From: Echinarachnius parma | Lineage: Eukaryota > Echinodermata > Echinoidea > Clypeasteroida > Echinarachniidae | Assembly: GCA_037951105.1 (NCBI GenBank) | Contig: JBAMJV010001865.1 | Span: 62,001 to 126,000, forward strand | Direction of reading: 5' to 3' | Length of the DNA: 64,000 nt | Shown: positions 13,201 to 36,437 of the stretch, piece by piece | How positions within the stretch are numbered: position 1 is the first letter of the stretch | Layout of the letters: each line of letters starts with the position of its first letter | Program-made: the position numbers and the translations under genes | The notes under the pieces: model-generated | Told to the model about the DNA's origin: nothing | The model's input: only the letters and a program-made list of their open reading frames with translations | Databases searched by the model: none

Positions 13201-15835
13201 GTTCTCGCGATATCTCAAGAACCAGTTGACAGATCAATTTCAAACTTGGTATGAGTGTAGATATTGGGGTGGCAATGATCTGATTAGATTTTGGGGTTCA
13301 TGAGGTCAAAGGTCAAGGTCACAGGACTCAATGTATGTGCAAAAATGCCTCGTTCTTGCGATATCTCAAGAACCAGTTGATGGATCAATTTCAAACTTGG
13401 TATGAGTGTACATATCGGGGTGCCACTGATCTGATTAGATTTGGGGGGTCATGAGGTCAAAGGTCAAGGTCACAGGACTCAATATGTATGCGAAAATGGC
13501 TTGTAATGGCAAAATTTCAAGAACTGAATGTCAGATTTCAATCAAATGTAAGTGTAATATGACTTCCTGAGAATTTGCTCACAAGGCCCTATGGCCTTTT
13601 TAAAGTTCTCTTTCATTTCATTTTATTAATTTTTATATGGCTTATGCTAATGTGTTAATATATATGTATGCATGTATGTATGTATCTGTTCATACATGTA
13701 TATATTTTGTATTTTTATCTTTAATTGAAATGAATAAATGTTGGCTTCTTGCCTTCTTACGTTTACATAAAACATAATACAAATTAATTGTGCTAGTTAT
13801 CTTGATCCGCATGGCCAATTTTGTCCTCTTCTCCAGATGAGATTTTTTACGAAAGAAATGACATTTTTCTCTTGGAGTTGAACAGAAATGTCATTTGTCT
13901 GATCAGGCAATCGAATTAGACTGTCTGAGAAATTTCACTTGGCCAACGTCAGTTTTTCTTTGCCCGAGCAATCAAACAAGTGCTAGTGTCAAGCCCTGTC
14001 TAAAAGATGTCTTGTACATTAGCATTAATCCCTGCATTACCATGGAAGCATATAATTGTATAACAAAGTAGTGTCTTTTTGTCAGATATTATTTGAGAGG
14101 GTTTAATTGATCCACTGTACAAGGTATTGAAAGATTACTATTGATACAAGTTTTACTGTTGTTAAGTTTCAACCAGTTAATTTCAGTTCAATCATCTTAT
14201 CAATCAAGCTATTTAATAAAACACAGAATTAGTAATGTTCTGTTTCTGGCAAATAAGTACCGGTATATACTACATTGATCATCTTTTCTTACCAAACATT
14301 TTCCCCAACAGATTGCAATCATAGAGTATAAGTCCATTATCTGTTTTTTGGCAATTCTTTATTATTTGTTTATCATGACCTTTTCTTACCAAACATTTCC
14401 CCCAACAGATTGCAATCATAGAGTATAAGTCCATTATCTGTCCTGGCTATGGAGCTGTCCTGCACATCCATAATGCAGTAGAAGAAGTCCAAATCACTGT
14501 AAGTATAATTCTGAATTTACTTATAATTCTGAAATGGTATGACTTTTTACAGTGTCAAATAATTATAAGATCACCCAAATTACTGCAACATTTTGTGAAA
14601 AACATTGCTTGTGTACTTTGAGATGCTCATTAATATTAAAGCATAACTGCCGAAGACATTTTTTTCAGGTTACTCATTTTCAATGTATCACTTTTGAGAC
14701 AGGTTGTAGATTATGAAAGATAGAATATTCTTTTCTAGCAGATGTTAAGTTTCCTTTGCTGTTTTATAGCTCCAGATAGAATATATCAGTGTTGATGTTT
14801 TTGTAAAATGTGTATTCATTTAAAGATGTTAAGTCGATCAAGAATTTGGCTTTTTATCTTTCATTTTAACAAAGGAATCATGCAAAAATAATCCTTTTAA
14901 TTTGATATTTCAACAACATTTCTACATCTTCTAACCTGAACAATATGTTTATGCAACTTTACAAACCGCGACCAGTACTCAATTATATATTTAAAGGTAA
15001 AACTGCTTTGAGTGGAAATGAAACGTTACTCAATTTTCTTTTCGTTTCTTTTTTGGTTTTTAGAAAATCATAGCACTGGTTGACAAGAAGACGGGGGAGA
15101 AGACAAAACAGCGGCCACGGTTCATCAAGCAGGACCAGGTAGCCATCTGCAGATTGGAAGCCACCGGCGTCTTGTGTATGGAGACATTCAAAGAGTTCTC
15201 GCAGATGGGACGATTCACGCTTAGAGACGAAGGTAAATTCAAATGATATCATTTATTTCTTCAAAGGTTTTGGTCAAGCAGCAAATGCAGAGTTCCAGGA
15301 AAAAGCTAGATTATTCAAAAAGGACCAAGTACTAGTAGTCATCTTTAGTTTGGAAGCTGGGGGCGTCTTGTGTATGGAGACATTCAAAGAGTTCTCACAG
15401 ATGGGACGATTCACGCTCAGAGATGAACATAAATTGAGATATTCTGAGTCATTTATGATAGGTTGATGAAAGAGTTGGATCAAGCAGTAAATGCACAGTT
15501 CCAGGAATAGCTGGATTCCTCAAAAAGGACCAAGTACTCGAAGCCATCTGTATATTGTGGCTTGTGGGCCACAGGAATCTTATGTATGGAGACATTCAAA
15601 GAGTTCTCGCAAATTGGAAGCTTTACGCTCACAAACCTAAATTGAGACGATTTGAGTCATTTATGATAGTTTGTTGAAAGGGTTGGATCAAGCATTAAGA
15701 GTACCAGGAAAGGAAGAGCTTCAGTATTGAATGGTTCGAGCACTACAATTTATTAGTATGGTTATTTTCTTTTGTTTACCTTATTTATCTCCAGGTCGAA
15801 CCATAGCAATCGGCAAGGTTCTCAAGCTCCTGTAA
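1227..15835 (+). CDS. GSPT1: eRF3 / GSPT1, peptide chain release factor GTP-binding subunit (5' end off window)
   Basis: Translation-termination GTPase that partners eRF1 at stop codons in the cytoplasm. Exons read with GT-AG borders and consistent phase: 1227-1370, 2079-2192, 3977-4010, 4559-4636, 5199-5379, 6018-6172, 10113-10353, 10841-10921, 11571-11672, 12559-12630, 14409-14498, 15064-15232, 15795-15835 (TAA), about 500 codons. Seen: the G1 loop GHVDAGKST split by an intron at 2192/3977, the switch-I region of [18 protein letters not shown]3 DAPGH, G4 NKMD, G5-like SGITG, then the two beta-barrel domains ending [10 protein letters not shown]. The first exon in view (144 nt, phase 1-1) encodes an acidic, proline-rich segment typical of the variable eRF3 N-terminus; the start codon and any PAM2 motifs lie upstream. 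Conserved core and order match animal GSPT1/2 throughout. Start coordinate is the first confident exon, not the start codon. Confidence 0.95.
1858..2022. mobile_element. TA-flanked MITE (TACAGTGGAACCTC family)
   Basis: 165-bp element in a GSPT1 intron. It starts TACAGTGGAACCTC with TTATAACGA and ends TCGTTATAACGAGG with TTTCACTGTA, giving imperfect terminal inverted repeats about 25 bp long bounded by TA. No coding capacity. Fits a non-autonomous Tc1/mariner/pogo-type element; superfamily is inferred from the TA border only. Confidence 0.75.
3365..3602. repeat. Interspersed 'GGGCAAGTAAAA' repeat, copy 1
   Basis: Begins with the motif CAGGGCTC, has repeated GGGCAAGT and TTGCCC words, and ends TTAGTGTGGAGGCTTG. 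The same order of words recurs at 27517-27789, and the 3' half at 46323-46431. Complementary GGGCAAGT and ACTTGCCC words give it foldback potential. No protein coding. Family name not known to me. Confidence 0.7.
3747..3825. mobile_element. Solo 3' end of the TTAA MITE seen at 9163 and 11851
   Basis: The last ~65 bp of the element (ATTGCATCAACC through GTTACTAGATCCCTTTAA) without the rest. It is bracketed by a 12-bp direct repeat TTAAACTCATAC at 3747 and 3814. Confidence 0.6.
4320..4558 (+). repeat. Tandem duplication of a GSPT1 3' splice site
   Basis: About 115-125 bp present twice: 4320-4435 and 4446-4558. Both end TCTCCC/CCCCCC-TTCAG followed by GT(T/A)CCT. The first, upstream copy would read FLTECL then a stop, so it cannot replace the real exon that starts at 4559. 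Confidence 0.75.
4641..4848. mobile_element. Possible MITE with inverted repeat arms
   Basis: Inverted arms TCATATACACGATTTACA (near 4680) and TGTAAATAGTGTATATGA (near 4822), with the direct repeat GATTCTATTGTT at 4641 and again near 4837. Might be a small transposon, but the boundaries are uncertain. Confidence 0.4.
6202..8821. mobile_element. Large palindrome / foldback element in a GSPT1 intron
   Basis: Left arm about 6202-7508, right arm about 7681-8821, spacer about 170 bp. The arms are near-identical reverse complements: the same reading frame, beginning MASIDVA, occurs at 7071 on + and at 8125 on - with one residue changed (V/M) in the shared stretch. The outer ends are ACATTGGCC...GTATTCACAAAGGAGG and its complement. 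No transposase domain is recognisable. The arm ORF is unidentified and may be chance. Transcription of GSPT1 would produce a roughly 1.1-kb intramolecular RNA stem. Best described as a foldback-type or non-autonomous DNA element, or an inverted duplication of one. Confidence 0.8.
6243..6403. mobile_element. MITE nested in the left arm of the palindrome
   Basis: 161 bp beginning TACAAACCATGGTTTGA and ending with the complementary TCAAACCATGGTTTGTA. The inner parts are also complementary (CATCTATGGAATGC / GCATTCCATAGATG). The right arm of the palindrome has GGTTTGTGGGTCATT at the matching place, i.e. an empty site, so this is an insertion younger than the palindrome. Confidence 0.8.
9163..9547. 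mobile_element. TTAA-type MITE (TTAAAGGGACTTAGTAAC), copy 1
   Basis: Starts TTTAAAGGGACTTAGTAACATTG and ends with the inverted AACAAAGTTACTAGATCCCTTTA. Almost the whole length matches 11851-12236. Terminal TTAA is intact on the left; the right end reads TTTATT here. TTAA borders suggest a piggyBac-like non-autonomous family (inference). Confidence 0.75.
9731..9834 (-). mobile_element. tRNA-derived SINE head
   Basis: Reverse complement shows an A-box TAGCTCAGTCGGTAAGAGT, an anticodon-loop CTAGCAA (AGC, alanine-like) and a B-box GGTTCGAATCC. The 5' and 3' acceptor strands do not pair, and SINE body sequence (TCCCATTTTCTTTGCTCTTT) follows directly. The same body recurs at 10021 and 59290. Confidence 0.7.
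9989..10078 (-). mobile_element. SINE fragment (body plus B-box)
   Basis: Carries the GGTTCGAATCCC B-box and the same downstream body as the copy at 9731, plus the tail TTCTGGTCAGTTTCTTTATATG. Lies just upstream of GSPT1 exon 10113-10353; 5' head missing. Confidence 0.65.
10459..10552 (+). pseudogene. Truncated duplicate of the 3' part of GSPT1 exon 10113-10353
   Basis: Repeats about 95 nt of the exon ([19 protein letters not shown], then [12 protein letters not shown]) with an open frame and a retained donor AAG|GTAGG. No acceptor AG lies at its left edge, so it cannot be a normal exon. A downstream tandem copy, 100 bp after the real donor. Confidence 0.8.
10582..10692. repeat. GAT/GGT trinucleotide microsatellite
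   Basis: Imperfect (GATGAT)n tract in a GSPT1 intron, flanked by unique sequence. Confidence 0.85.
11851..12236. mobile_element. TTAA-type MITE (TTAAAGGGACTTAGTAAC), copy 2
   Basis: 386 bp with TTAA at both ends (11851-11854 and 12233-12236) and inverted termini TTAAAGGGACTTAGTAAC / GTTACTAGATCCCTTTAA. It sits between sequence blocks (GAGCCC(C/T)..AAAT..GCATAGAGTT at 11755 and 12285) that belong to another repeat. Confidence 0.8.
12853..12993 (+). mobile_element. 5'-truncated LINE remnant (C-terminus of a reverse-transcriptase ORF)
   Basis: An open frame of 46 codons ends at TGA 12991. It reads [20 protein letters not shown] then [20 protein letters not shown]. The pattern W-N-x-LP-x-x-IR ... 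F/L-x-x-x-LK-x-x is the usual C-terminal end of non-LTR retrotransposon polyproteins. Upstream domains are missing, as expected for a 5'-truncated copy. Clade not assigned. Confidence 0.65.
13074..13610 (+). repeat. CCTCCGCC / VRPSVRP-type interspersed repeat, copy 1
   Basis: Starts with a hairpin (CCTCCGCCAACG ... GGCCGGAGGC), then a GTCC/GTAC simple tract (13121-13192) that reads as VRPSVRP repeats in translation. It continues with about 130-bp tandem units holding ATATCTCAAGAACCAGTTGA and GAGGTCAAAGGTCAAGGTC. A longer inverted copy is at 43021-44372 and a degraded one at 27790-28110. No function known to me. Confidence 0.75.
14283..14344 (+). repeat. Duplicated acceptor and first ~36 nt of GSPT1 exon 14409-14498
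   Basis: Sequence from TCTTACCAAACATT through CCAACAG and on to GAGTATAAGTCCATTATCTGT repeats at 14384-14444. The copy stops before any donor; the real exon begins at 14409. Confidence 0.85.
15280..15690 (+). pseudogene. Two degraded tandem copies of the 3' half of GSPT1 exon 15064-15232
   Basis: Copy 2 (about 15322-15435) keeps [26 protein letters not shown] coding but has lost the donor (GATGAACATAAAT). Copy 3 (about 15519-15655) is more diverged. Linker sequence AGCAGTAAATGCACAGTTCCAGGAA also repeats, so the unit included intron. Neither has an acceptor. Confidence 0.8.
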
Positions 15836-15879
15836 ATGCCCTCCCCTCAACATGGATGCAACGCAACAAGAGTTTTCAC

Positions 15880-16460
15880 ACTCGTGTCAACACCACCAGC
15901 CTGCCTTTCTGCCAACATTGAACACACCAGAAAGATGTTGCTTATCGATTTTCTTCTGTTGGAACTCTCTATGAGATCTTGCTTACAAGTTTCCCGACAA
16001 CATCTTATCTTCCAACGTTGAACACATCAGAAAGACATTGCTACTATCAATTTTCTTCTGTTTGAACTCTTTTACAAGATCTTGTTTACGAGTTTCCCAA
16101 CAACATCATTCAATACCACCAGCTTGCCTTTCTGCAAACATTGAGCACACCAGAAAGAAAGAAAGACATTGCTAATTGGTTCTCTTCAGTTCGAACTCTC
16201 TACAAGATCTTGCTTTACAAGTTTTCCGACAACATCAATACCATGAACCTACCGTGAACAGTGCTTATCGATTTTCTTCAGTTCAAACTCTTTATGAGAT
16301 CTTGCTTTCCTGATTTCATCAATATTAGCAAGCCTGCGTAGAAAATACAATGCCAGTCAAATTTCTTCTGTATGTTTTTTTTTCTCAATTAATGAGTTGA
16401 TGAGGTTGCATAACAAGTTTCCAGACCTCATCAATGCTATGAATCTGCCTTTCTGTCGAT
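15880..16460. repeat. Tandem array of ~110-125-bp units in the GSPT1 3' UTR
   Basis: At least four diverged units with CATTGAACACACCAGAAAGA, TTTTCTTCTGTT-GAACTC and AAGATCTTG-TTTACAAGTTT-CC words in constant order, near 15910, 16015, 16137 and 16250, with a weaker one after 16340. Confidence 0.75.
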
Positions 16461-18047
16461 ATTAATTGTAACAGAGACGTACTTGAGAAACGTTGCCAGT
16501 CAACTCCTCTGGGTTTTAAATTTTGTTTGTTGATTGATGATCTCTCTCGTTACGAGATCCGACTACGATTCAATTTCCAGACCGCGTAAATACTTTGATC
16601 TGCCTACCCGACTGCTGTGAACATGACAAAGAGAAAGACAACATCTTGTTAAAGTCTTCTATGTTCGTCAAACGATGAAGAAAACTCTAGCGCATTAGTT
16701 TTCTTTCAGCGCTTCAAAACACATCTTTTGATGTCGGCTCTCGCTCCAAACTGACTTCCTATAACTCTCTCCACCTGATGTAATCGGACAAAAAATGAAT
16801 AACTTACAAAACGTTGCATCCTGTTACCACGACGATGCGACTACTCGCAAAACAGGACTGGGGGAAATGGCGTGCCTTAACAAACCATGTAGCCATGAAA
16901 AACCTCTCTTCTCTAATACTGTACAACAAGATGTATTGGCCAGAAGGGATGCACTGTGGATATACACAATTTTTTTCTTTTGCTGCTAGTCCCAGCCTTG
17001 CAGAATGACGTTGGTAAACTTCTGGAGGTGAATCGAGCAGCAGAGGAAATGACTGTTATTGCTATTTATTAGTTGGCTTATTTGTTTTTCATGTTAAATG
17101 TGGCAAACACATTTACCTAGGCACTCTTTTTTGCCATTTTATTGTGGGATGATTTTTTTTTTTTTTACCATATCATTAATGTCAGGGATATGTTGTCACA
17201 ATATACCCATTTCAGTTCATCCCCTTTGTTATTATGCAACAGCTATGAAATGTATGTATGTATGTATGTATGTACACGTTGTATGAAATATATGCATATG
17301 TCATTTTTTTTGTTTTTTGGATGTCTTCCAATGTCCTGAAGGAACATTTCATTGGAAATTTTTTGGAGGAAAATGAGAGTCTGGTTTGTTGCGTTCTATG
17401 TCACGGCAAGAGAGTATCGTAAATTTATCTCTCTGTCTTGAATATATTTCGAAAGGCATTATTATAGAATATATTACAAGGTACTATTGAATATAAACAA
17501 TCAGAAATATTAAGTAGGCCAGCTGGCACTGAATTTTAAAACCATCTAACAAGAACAATTAACTTTAATTTCCCTTTGGTCTTTCCCAACTATCAAGGAG
17601 ACATTTCGGAATGTAATTGGTTCTTTACCAGAGGTAAATTGACAAAGACTTATATAGATTTTTCACGAGTACTCATTCAATTCTCAGAAACATTAAGGAA
17701 TATAGATTTGTCATGTTGTTTGTTGACTATATATTTGTCCAACCCAAAACTATTTTCGAGTCAAGTTGTATTTCTGCTAATGATTCTTTTGTACATCGTA
17801 AACATTTGTTGCAAAAAAAATTTGTAATACATGTTTAAATTTAAAACTCTCAAAGAGGTCTTGTCTTTATCTATCCACATAACTTGTTAGTATAAAACTT
17901 ACGCCTTAATCTGTGGGAAATGTTGTAGCGGTTGTTACAATATCTGTTGTTTTGACACTTTTATTGGTGTAAAAAAATTCCACTATACAAAATAATACCC
18001 ACAGATGCATGTACTTAAAACCCCAATCATTGATATTATACTGATAT

Positions 18048-18212
18048 TACAGTCAAACCTACATTATGTGTAGTGACCACAAGAAAAGGGGCCATAGCAG
18101 ACACAAGTGCCATAATATTATTTTCTCTGCAGGGGCTCACTTTTGGTGGTCACTGTAGGCAAGTTGGCTGCTACAGAGAGGTAGCCACTATAAAAATGCA
18201 GGTTTGATTGTA
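18048..18212. mobile_element. TACAGTCAAACCTG MITE, copy 1
   Basis: Begins TACAGTCAAACCTAC and ends CAGGTTTGATTGTA; the interior holds paired GTGGTCACT/AGTGACCAC words. Same family as 28468, 34027, 36256 and 45405. Confidence 0.7.
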
Positions 18213-19990
18213 ATTGATAGTGTATAAAATTAAGAATGGGGAAGGGCGTCCATATTCTCAACAAAACTTAGTTAACTTTATTATTATTCATTTGTTTTTG
18301 TTCTGTTAATGTTGAGCAGGTATATTGTGCTCAATGTGTCGGCATTTTTATTGTTTATCATCACATAATTTATATTGGAAAAACACACAAGAGGCATTAC
18401 AACTAATATATTTTGTGAGGATATTGCAACGAGAAAAGACAGCAGAGTATTATTAGTATGTATTGCAATTTACAAAGACATGTCAGTTTCTTTGCAAACG
18501 CATTCTTTTTTTACTAAACCCATCATTTTAGAGCAATAATGATAATTTGACCCACTTATTAGAAGTTTAACAAGATTCTACGCCTGTTTAGTAGATTTAT
18601 CTTGAGTTTTAACTTTTAAGTTGAAAAGTGGGAAATGGGCTGCTTCAGACATGCAGAACAATATTTTGTTGTACATGTGTGTGCTAATAAAAAAGGACCC
18701 CCCCCCCCTTTACTGCCAAGTGTGACTTTGTAAACGAATGGTTGTTTGCGGATGTCACCTCATACATGTAGGCAAATTAACTTTCTTGTAACTTATTGGT
18801 ATAGGCATGTTTTTAAAATAATTGTAAAATTGTATTAGTTTTGGGGGGCACTAATGACAATTAGCTAGAAACTTGAATAAGATGGAACAATAAATGATGA
18901 AAATATATATACTTATACAGATGTCCGTTTTTCAATCTCTACTATGTGCCACAGTATATTGTAGTTATAACGAGTGAAATGGGTTTCCACATGCACTCAA
19001 CATTACAGGCTAATATCGAGGTTTAATGTGAACAATTTTTAAAATTGTCCATGTTGTATTGTGTGTTGTCTGAAATGCACTTTGCATTATAAATTGATTA
19101 TCTTTTCATTCAACGCTCGGCCAAAGAAAGGCTTTTGATTTTTTTTTTAAATGTACGATGCCACGGAGCATATGTAAATAGAAGAGAGAGAAATGACAGA
19201 TGTACTGGGTCGTTGGTTATTAAAGGCTTCGTTAAATATTCCACAATTATTGTAGGCAACAGAAAACAAAAATTGGCATTTCTTCCATGGGAGTTGGAAT
19301 GAGGGATTAAATTTCAAAATCCAGCTCCAAAATATTAAAATAGAAGTCATTATTAAAATGTAGGGTTTCCAATATTTGGGAACATAGTTTTATTTTTTAG
19401 TTTAACGATAGTTGATAATGTTAAATACAGGGTCCTCGGTGCTAAAGCACTGACGAGGCTATCCTGGGTAAGCAAACACCAATTCATATTATTGTTATTA
19501 TTATTTGATAACATATTTTGAATTAAGATATGTTTTTTCTTCTTATGAAGTAGTTATTGAATTCTAATTATGTTTCCTGTATTGCTATCTATAGTACTTT
19601 TAAATGGTTCACGGAAGATCAAGTTATATATTCTGAAGAAGAAGAAAAAAATACTCCTTTTTTTCCCCAGAATATCTGAGGAGTATATTATTCTAGATAG
19701 AGTAATTGGATTATATATTGATCAACTTTGAGCTGAAATTTGATTTTTTTTTTTCTCTCGTCAAAGTTTCTTGCATATCTTTTCCTTTGTCTTTAGTCAA
19801 TCCAATCATCTAAAGGCAGTTTACTTCATAAATGTATTTATGTGATCATGTTATATTCAATCTTTTTATGTGCACAGACTTGTGTCAGTGTTACTTGTAT
19901 GCATGGAATAAATGCCTCAAACTCACTTCATTTGTGTGCTCGTGCGATTGATTTTGTACTCTTTATTGTAATAACAATGTCGTGGGAATA

Positions 19991-20657
19991 GGGGCCATCT
20001 ACGTACAAAGTACATACTCACTTTAGGGGGGGAGGAGGGGGGGGGGTTCACGCCGATGCGTACAGGGGGGAGGGGGAAGGGGAGGGGGGTCCCATCGTTA
20101 GCGTAAGCAAAAAGGCATACGCAGTTTTTGTGTCAGTACCCGGGCTCATGTTAACCTAGTCCCTACTAGATTTTGCAATCTCCATAGCTAGAGTGAATAC
20201 TCGACCCATCAGATTCCAGTTGGGTTGGACTCTTCCATTGAAACAGATCTATACACACACAAAAAACTGTTTGAAAACTGCGCATGTAATGGAACTCATC
20301 TGAAAATTTGCGTATGCGCGTACAGTAGGCCCATGCCACACTTAGACTCTCTCGGAGAAAAGGGACGGACAAACCTTTTGTAGGCATTCGACCTCTCTCC
20401 TTGGGGGAGGGTGGTAAGAGAATTCTAGAAGGGTTACCGCTGCGCGAAGGGAATGTCTACTGAGCCCCAAACTGTGAACCTGTAACCCTGTGTTGAAGGA
20501 TCTCACAGTGGGTAATGGGCTCATGGATTCAGAAGGCGCACGGAAGGCGCATGGACCAGAAGGCGCATGGACCACATGCGTACTGGGTGCGTATACAGGG
20601 GGGGAGGGGGGGTAAATTTCGGACCAAAATGTGCGTACGTACTTTGTAGATGGCCCC
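19991..20657. mobile_element. 667-bp element with GGGGCCATCTAC termini
   Basis: Starts GGGGCCATCTACGTACAAAG and ends CGTACTTTGTAGATGGCCCC, an imperfect inverted repeat of about 25 bp. The interior has G-rich runs (20026-20092, 20598-20611) and no transposase. No clear target duplication seen. Confidence 0.65.
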
Positions 20658-33606
<12,949 letters not shown>

Positions 33607-34026
33607 TCCGTCTTTGAAGGAAATAAGCAACACTGATGGAACTCGGCTCTTTGCCCCCCAAAAAACACTTTGCGGCAATTCTAAGCAAACATAACCGCTG
33701 ATTTATCGTACTACAGTTAGGCTGTGTTGCAATCTATGTTGCTCGTTGGAATTGCCTCTGCAACTGAGATTGCCGGAGACAAGCTGCAACTAGTCTTGTG
33801 CGGGCATGTTCAAAACTGGGGCCTTGATATAGTTTTAGGGCTTGGGACCTAGACCTCTCGGTGCTAGAGATTGGAAATGGCATCGTGTTTCATGCAATGA
33901 AACAGCAAAAGTCACTATGTGGGAAACCGGTTTAATTCTCATTTGCTGCATTTGATAAAGACAATTGCTTTCCCGTTTTTGTAACATTCCACTTACATGA
34001 AATATTTATCTTATAAGTGAATTATC

Positions 34027-34199
34027 TACAGTCAAACCTGTCTTAGCAGTCACCTGCCTATAGCCGCTAACCTGCCTATTTTGTTGTTTGGCCACCAAAA
34101 GTGGTCCCTGCAGAGAAAAACAAATGTTATGAAACCCGTCTGTAAGACCTTTCTACAGTGATCATTTGTTTCCCGATTTGAAGGTCAATGTTTGACTGC
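34027..34199. mobile_element. TACAGTCAAACCTG MITE, copy 3
   Basis: Starts TACAGTCAAACCTGTCTTAG and ends GTCAATGTTTGACTGC, with CACCTGCCTATAG and GTGGTCCCTGCAG inside. Confidence 0.7.
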
Positions 34200-34311
34200 T
34201 CTAGAAAAGATTCATGATTTTTTTTTGTGTAAAGTTAATTATGAAGTTTCATGTGCAATATGTTTAAACAAATTAGGGTTATGATGGCTATTACCAAATG
34301 GCTTTCATTTA

Positions 34312-34505
34312 TTAAAGGGATAGTTGACTTCTGGTTAAGAGAGTACAGTTTGGGTCAAACTGAATTTTAGTAACCACAACCTGCACCATTACATTACAAA
34401 CTGATAGTTATAACTTCACCAAGCTCGAAAGGAATAAAAAAAAAAATTACTAATGACTAGGTAAAAAGCCCGTTATCATTAAAAAAGAGCTGTTAAAACT
34501 CAAAT
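34312..34505. mobile_element. Truncated TTAA MITE
   Basis: Starts TTAAAGGGATAGTTGACTTC and follows the family order (TTTAGTAACC, TTATAACT, AGCTCGAAAGG, AAAAAGCCCGTTATCATT), then breaks off after GTTAAAACTC. Confidence 0.65.
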
Positions 34506-35159
34506 TCACCGGTCACTATTTGTAAGGGAACAACCAAAGGGATTACAATTATGAAGTTATACACAAGTTACTATTTGGAAAGGTTATTAATTGGTAGGGG
34601 GAAAAAGGTTGCTGATGTGAATAGAAATATACAAGAAAAATAAAGTACAAATATTACTGTAAACGCCACTCAGTACTAAATTTTCCTATCTTTTCTTAAA
34701 GTCATATTTTGTATTCTAATAAAATATTTTATTGATAATTTAATTTTTGTATCTTTGTTTCATATAGGTTAAATTTCAGTGATATATTGCCTTTTTGTTG
34801 TACTTCGTTAATATTCGTTTCCAAGAAATTTGCTCACAATAACTGCCACATTTTCTAATTACCATTAATGTGCATATTTATTGGTCTCTTGCATTCCCTT
34901 TTGTACCGGTAGGTATAAAGCAGTACTTAAACAAAATAAAGCTCAGTAACTATTGTATGGAAATAGATTAATAATTCAAATGTACCAGTTGGTATTTGTT
35001 ATGTATATAGAACAAAATAAAGATATTTATAAAGAAAAATCAAGCCTTAACATTGTAATTTCTCCTGTGAGGTTGTGTGAGAAGAGTGAACATTATTGTA
35101 TATTACCCAAAGGGTAACAACAGGGGAGGTGAAAGGATCAGACTTATCGCTCTTTACAA

Positions 35160-35421
35160 TAGGGAACTTTTGTATGCGTACAGTACGTTCACTAGTGGAC
35201 TGGTATGTGCATCTTCATGCCGTCACGATTAGGCCCCGCACCCACTCTCACCCAATGTTCGGTAAACGATCTTGGTCGAGTACCAGCGCCAAATTGGTCA
35301 AATTCACATCGGTACACCACCGAGACGGTTGACCAACCAATGGGTGACAGAGTGGGCGGGGCTAAATCGTGATGTGATCAAGTACCAGTCCACTAGCGAA
35401 CTTGCAATCGTCGAGTCCCTA
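35160..35421. mobile_element. MITE between WDR13 and PGS1
   Basis: Long inverted arms: ACGTTCACTAGTGGACTGGTA opposite TACCAGTCCACTAGCGAACTT, and CACGATTAGGCCCCGC opposite GGCGGGGCTAAATCGTG. Outer ends TAGGGA / TCCCTA. Internal CCACTCTCACCCAATG also pairs with CCAATGGGTGACAGAG. Lies in the convergent intergenic gap. Confidence 0.7.
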
Positions 35422-36255
35422 GTATATATTATTGCTGAGAATTAATAGAGGGGTGTAAACTTACAAGACCCTAGGACCTTCCACGACGCTGATTTTAACT
35501 TTTGTGGGTACGAAAACAATAGAAAAGGGAATCTGAATTGACCACTGAAATATCCAATATTTTAAAGATTCAACCTTTTTTTTCTTTCTTCCATTTCCCC
35601 TTATTATTCTTATTTTTATTCCCTTCTATACCTCGTTTACTTATGAAAAGGGGAAGGAATTAAAACATACATCAGATACTGTCACTGGCCATGTGTATTG
35701 ACTAATTCGGACAAATAACTATCATAACAATCATCAAAAGGAATAAAGACGTAATGATGCAGATTAAAATCAAGTGTCAAGTAAGAATTTAATAAATAGT
35801 TTGACGATACTTTATATTGCTTGCAAAATATGGAACATTCCTAGAAAGACACATTTCAAGTTCTAACGCAAACAAAATTCAATGCCCTTGATTTCATACG
35901 CACATTAAAAAGATTTTGCACATAAAGAATTTCCTTTGATATAATTCTAAGACGAACATGAACATGAAAACTTCAATATTACAGTAATAATCATTTACTG
36001 TTTCATGTTAGGGTTCATTTATAATTCCCATGTCATACAACATATATATTCTTATATGAACTTATATCTGAGATAAAAAATACTTGTAGTCCAGGCAAGA
36101 AATATTTGTCAAAGAACTGATTTTGTATCAGCCTCCAGAAAATACTGTAAATTAACACCACAAGAAAAAGAAGAAAAACATTTGTATTGTCATCTTTGCA
36201 AGTACATGACATTGCCTTCCAGTCAATAAGAGCATTACTAAAAACGTTTTGCTTG
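35422..36255. other. Convergent intergenic gap / PGS1 3' side
   Basis: AT-rich; no gene seen. A minus-strand AATAAA (TTTATT at 35615-35620) could end PGS1 transcripts, as could TTTATT at 37034-37039; I cannot choose between them. Confidence 0.3.
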
Positions 36256-36437
36256 TACAGTCAAACCTGTCTTAGTGGCCACCTGTCTATAGCAGCCAAC
36301 CTGCCTATAGTGGCCACCAAATTAATTCCCAGCAAAGGAAAAACTGTGTAGTGGAACCTGTCTATAGAGGACACCTGTCTATAGTGGCCACTTTTCTTGT
36401 TTCCCTTGGGTGGTCACTATACACAGGTTTGACTGTA
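36256..36437. mobile_element. TACAGTCAAACCTG MITE, best copy
   Basis: 182 bp, starts TACAGTCAAACCTGTCTTAG and ends ACACAGGTTTGACTGTA. Interior subrepeats ACCTGTCTATAG(C/T)GGCCA occur three times. TA at each end. Reference copy for the family in this window. Confidence 0.85.

Larger units (their letters stand above)
15836..19935 (+). other. GSPT1 3' UTR (inferred)
   Basis: AT-rich, no further coding exon. The best polyadenylation hexamer is AATAAA at 19907-19912, followed by T/G-rich sequence; an earlier AATAAA lies near 18889. Contains a tandem array (15880-16460) and a MITE (18048-18212). The end point is a guess from the hexamer. Confidence 0.45.
33607..35045 (+). other. WDR13 3' UTR (inferred)
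   Basis: Polyadenylation hexamers AATAAA at 34935-34940 and 35016-35021. Holds a TACAGTCAAACCTG MITE (34027-34199) and a truncated TTAA MITE (34312-34505). No further coding sequence. Confidence 0.5.

Noticed and set aside
12853..13303. VRPSVRP-containing frame as a protein
   Set aside because: Direct translation of the GTCC/GTAC simple tract in an interspersed repeat.
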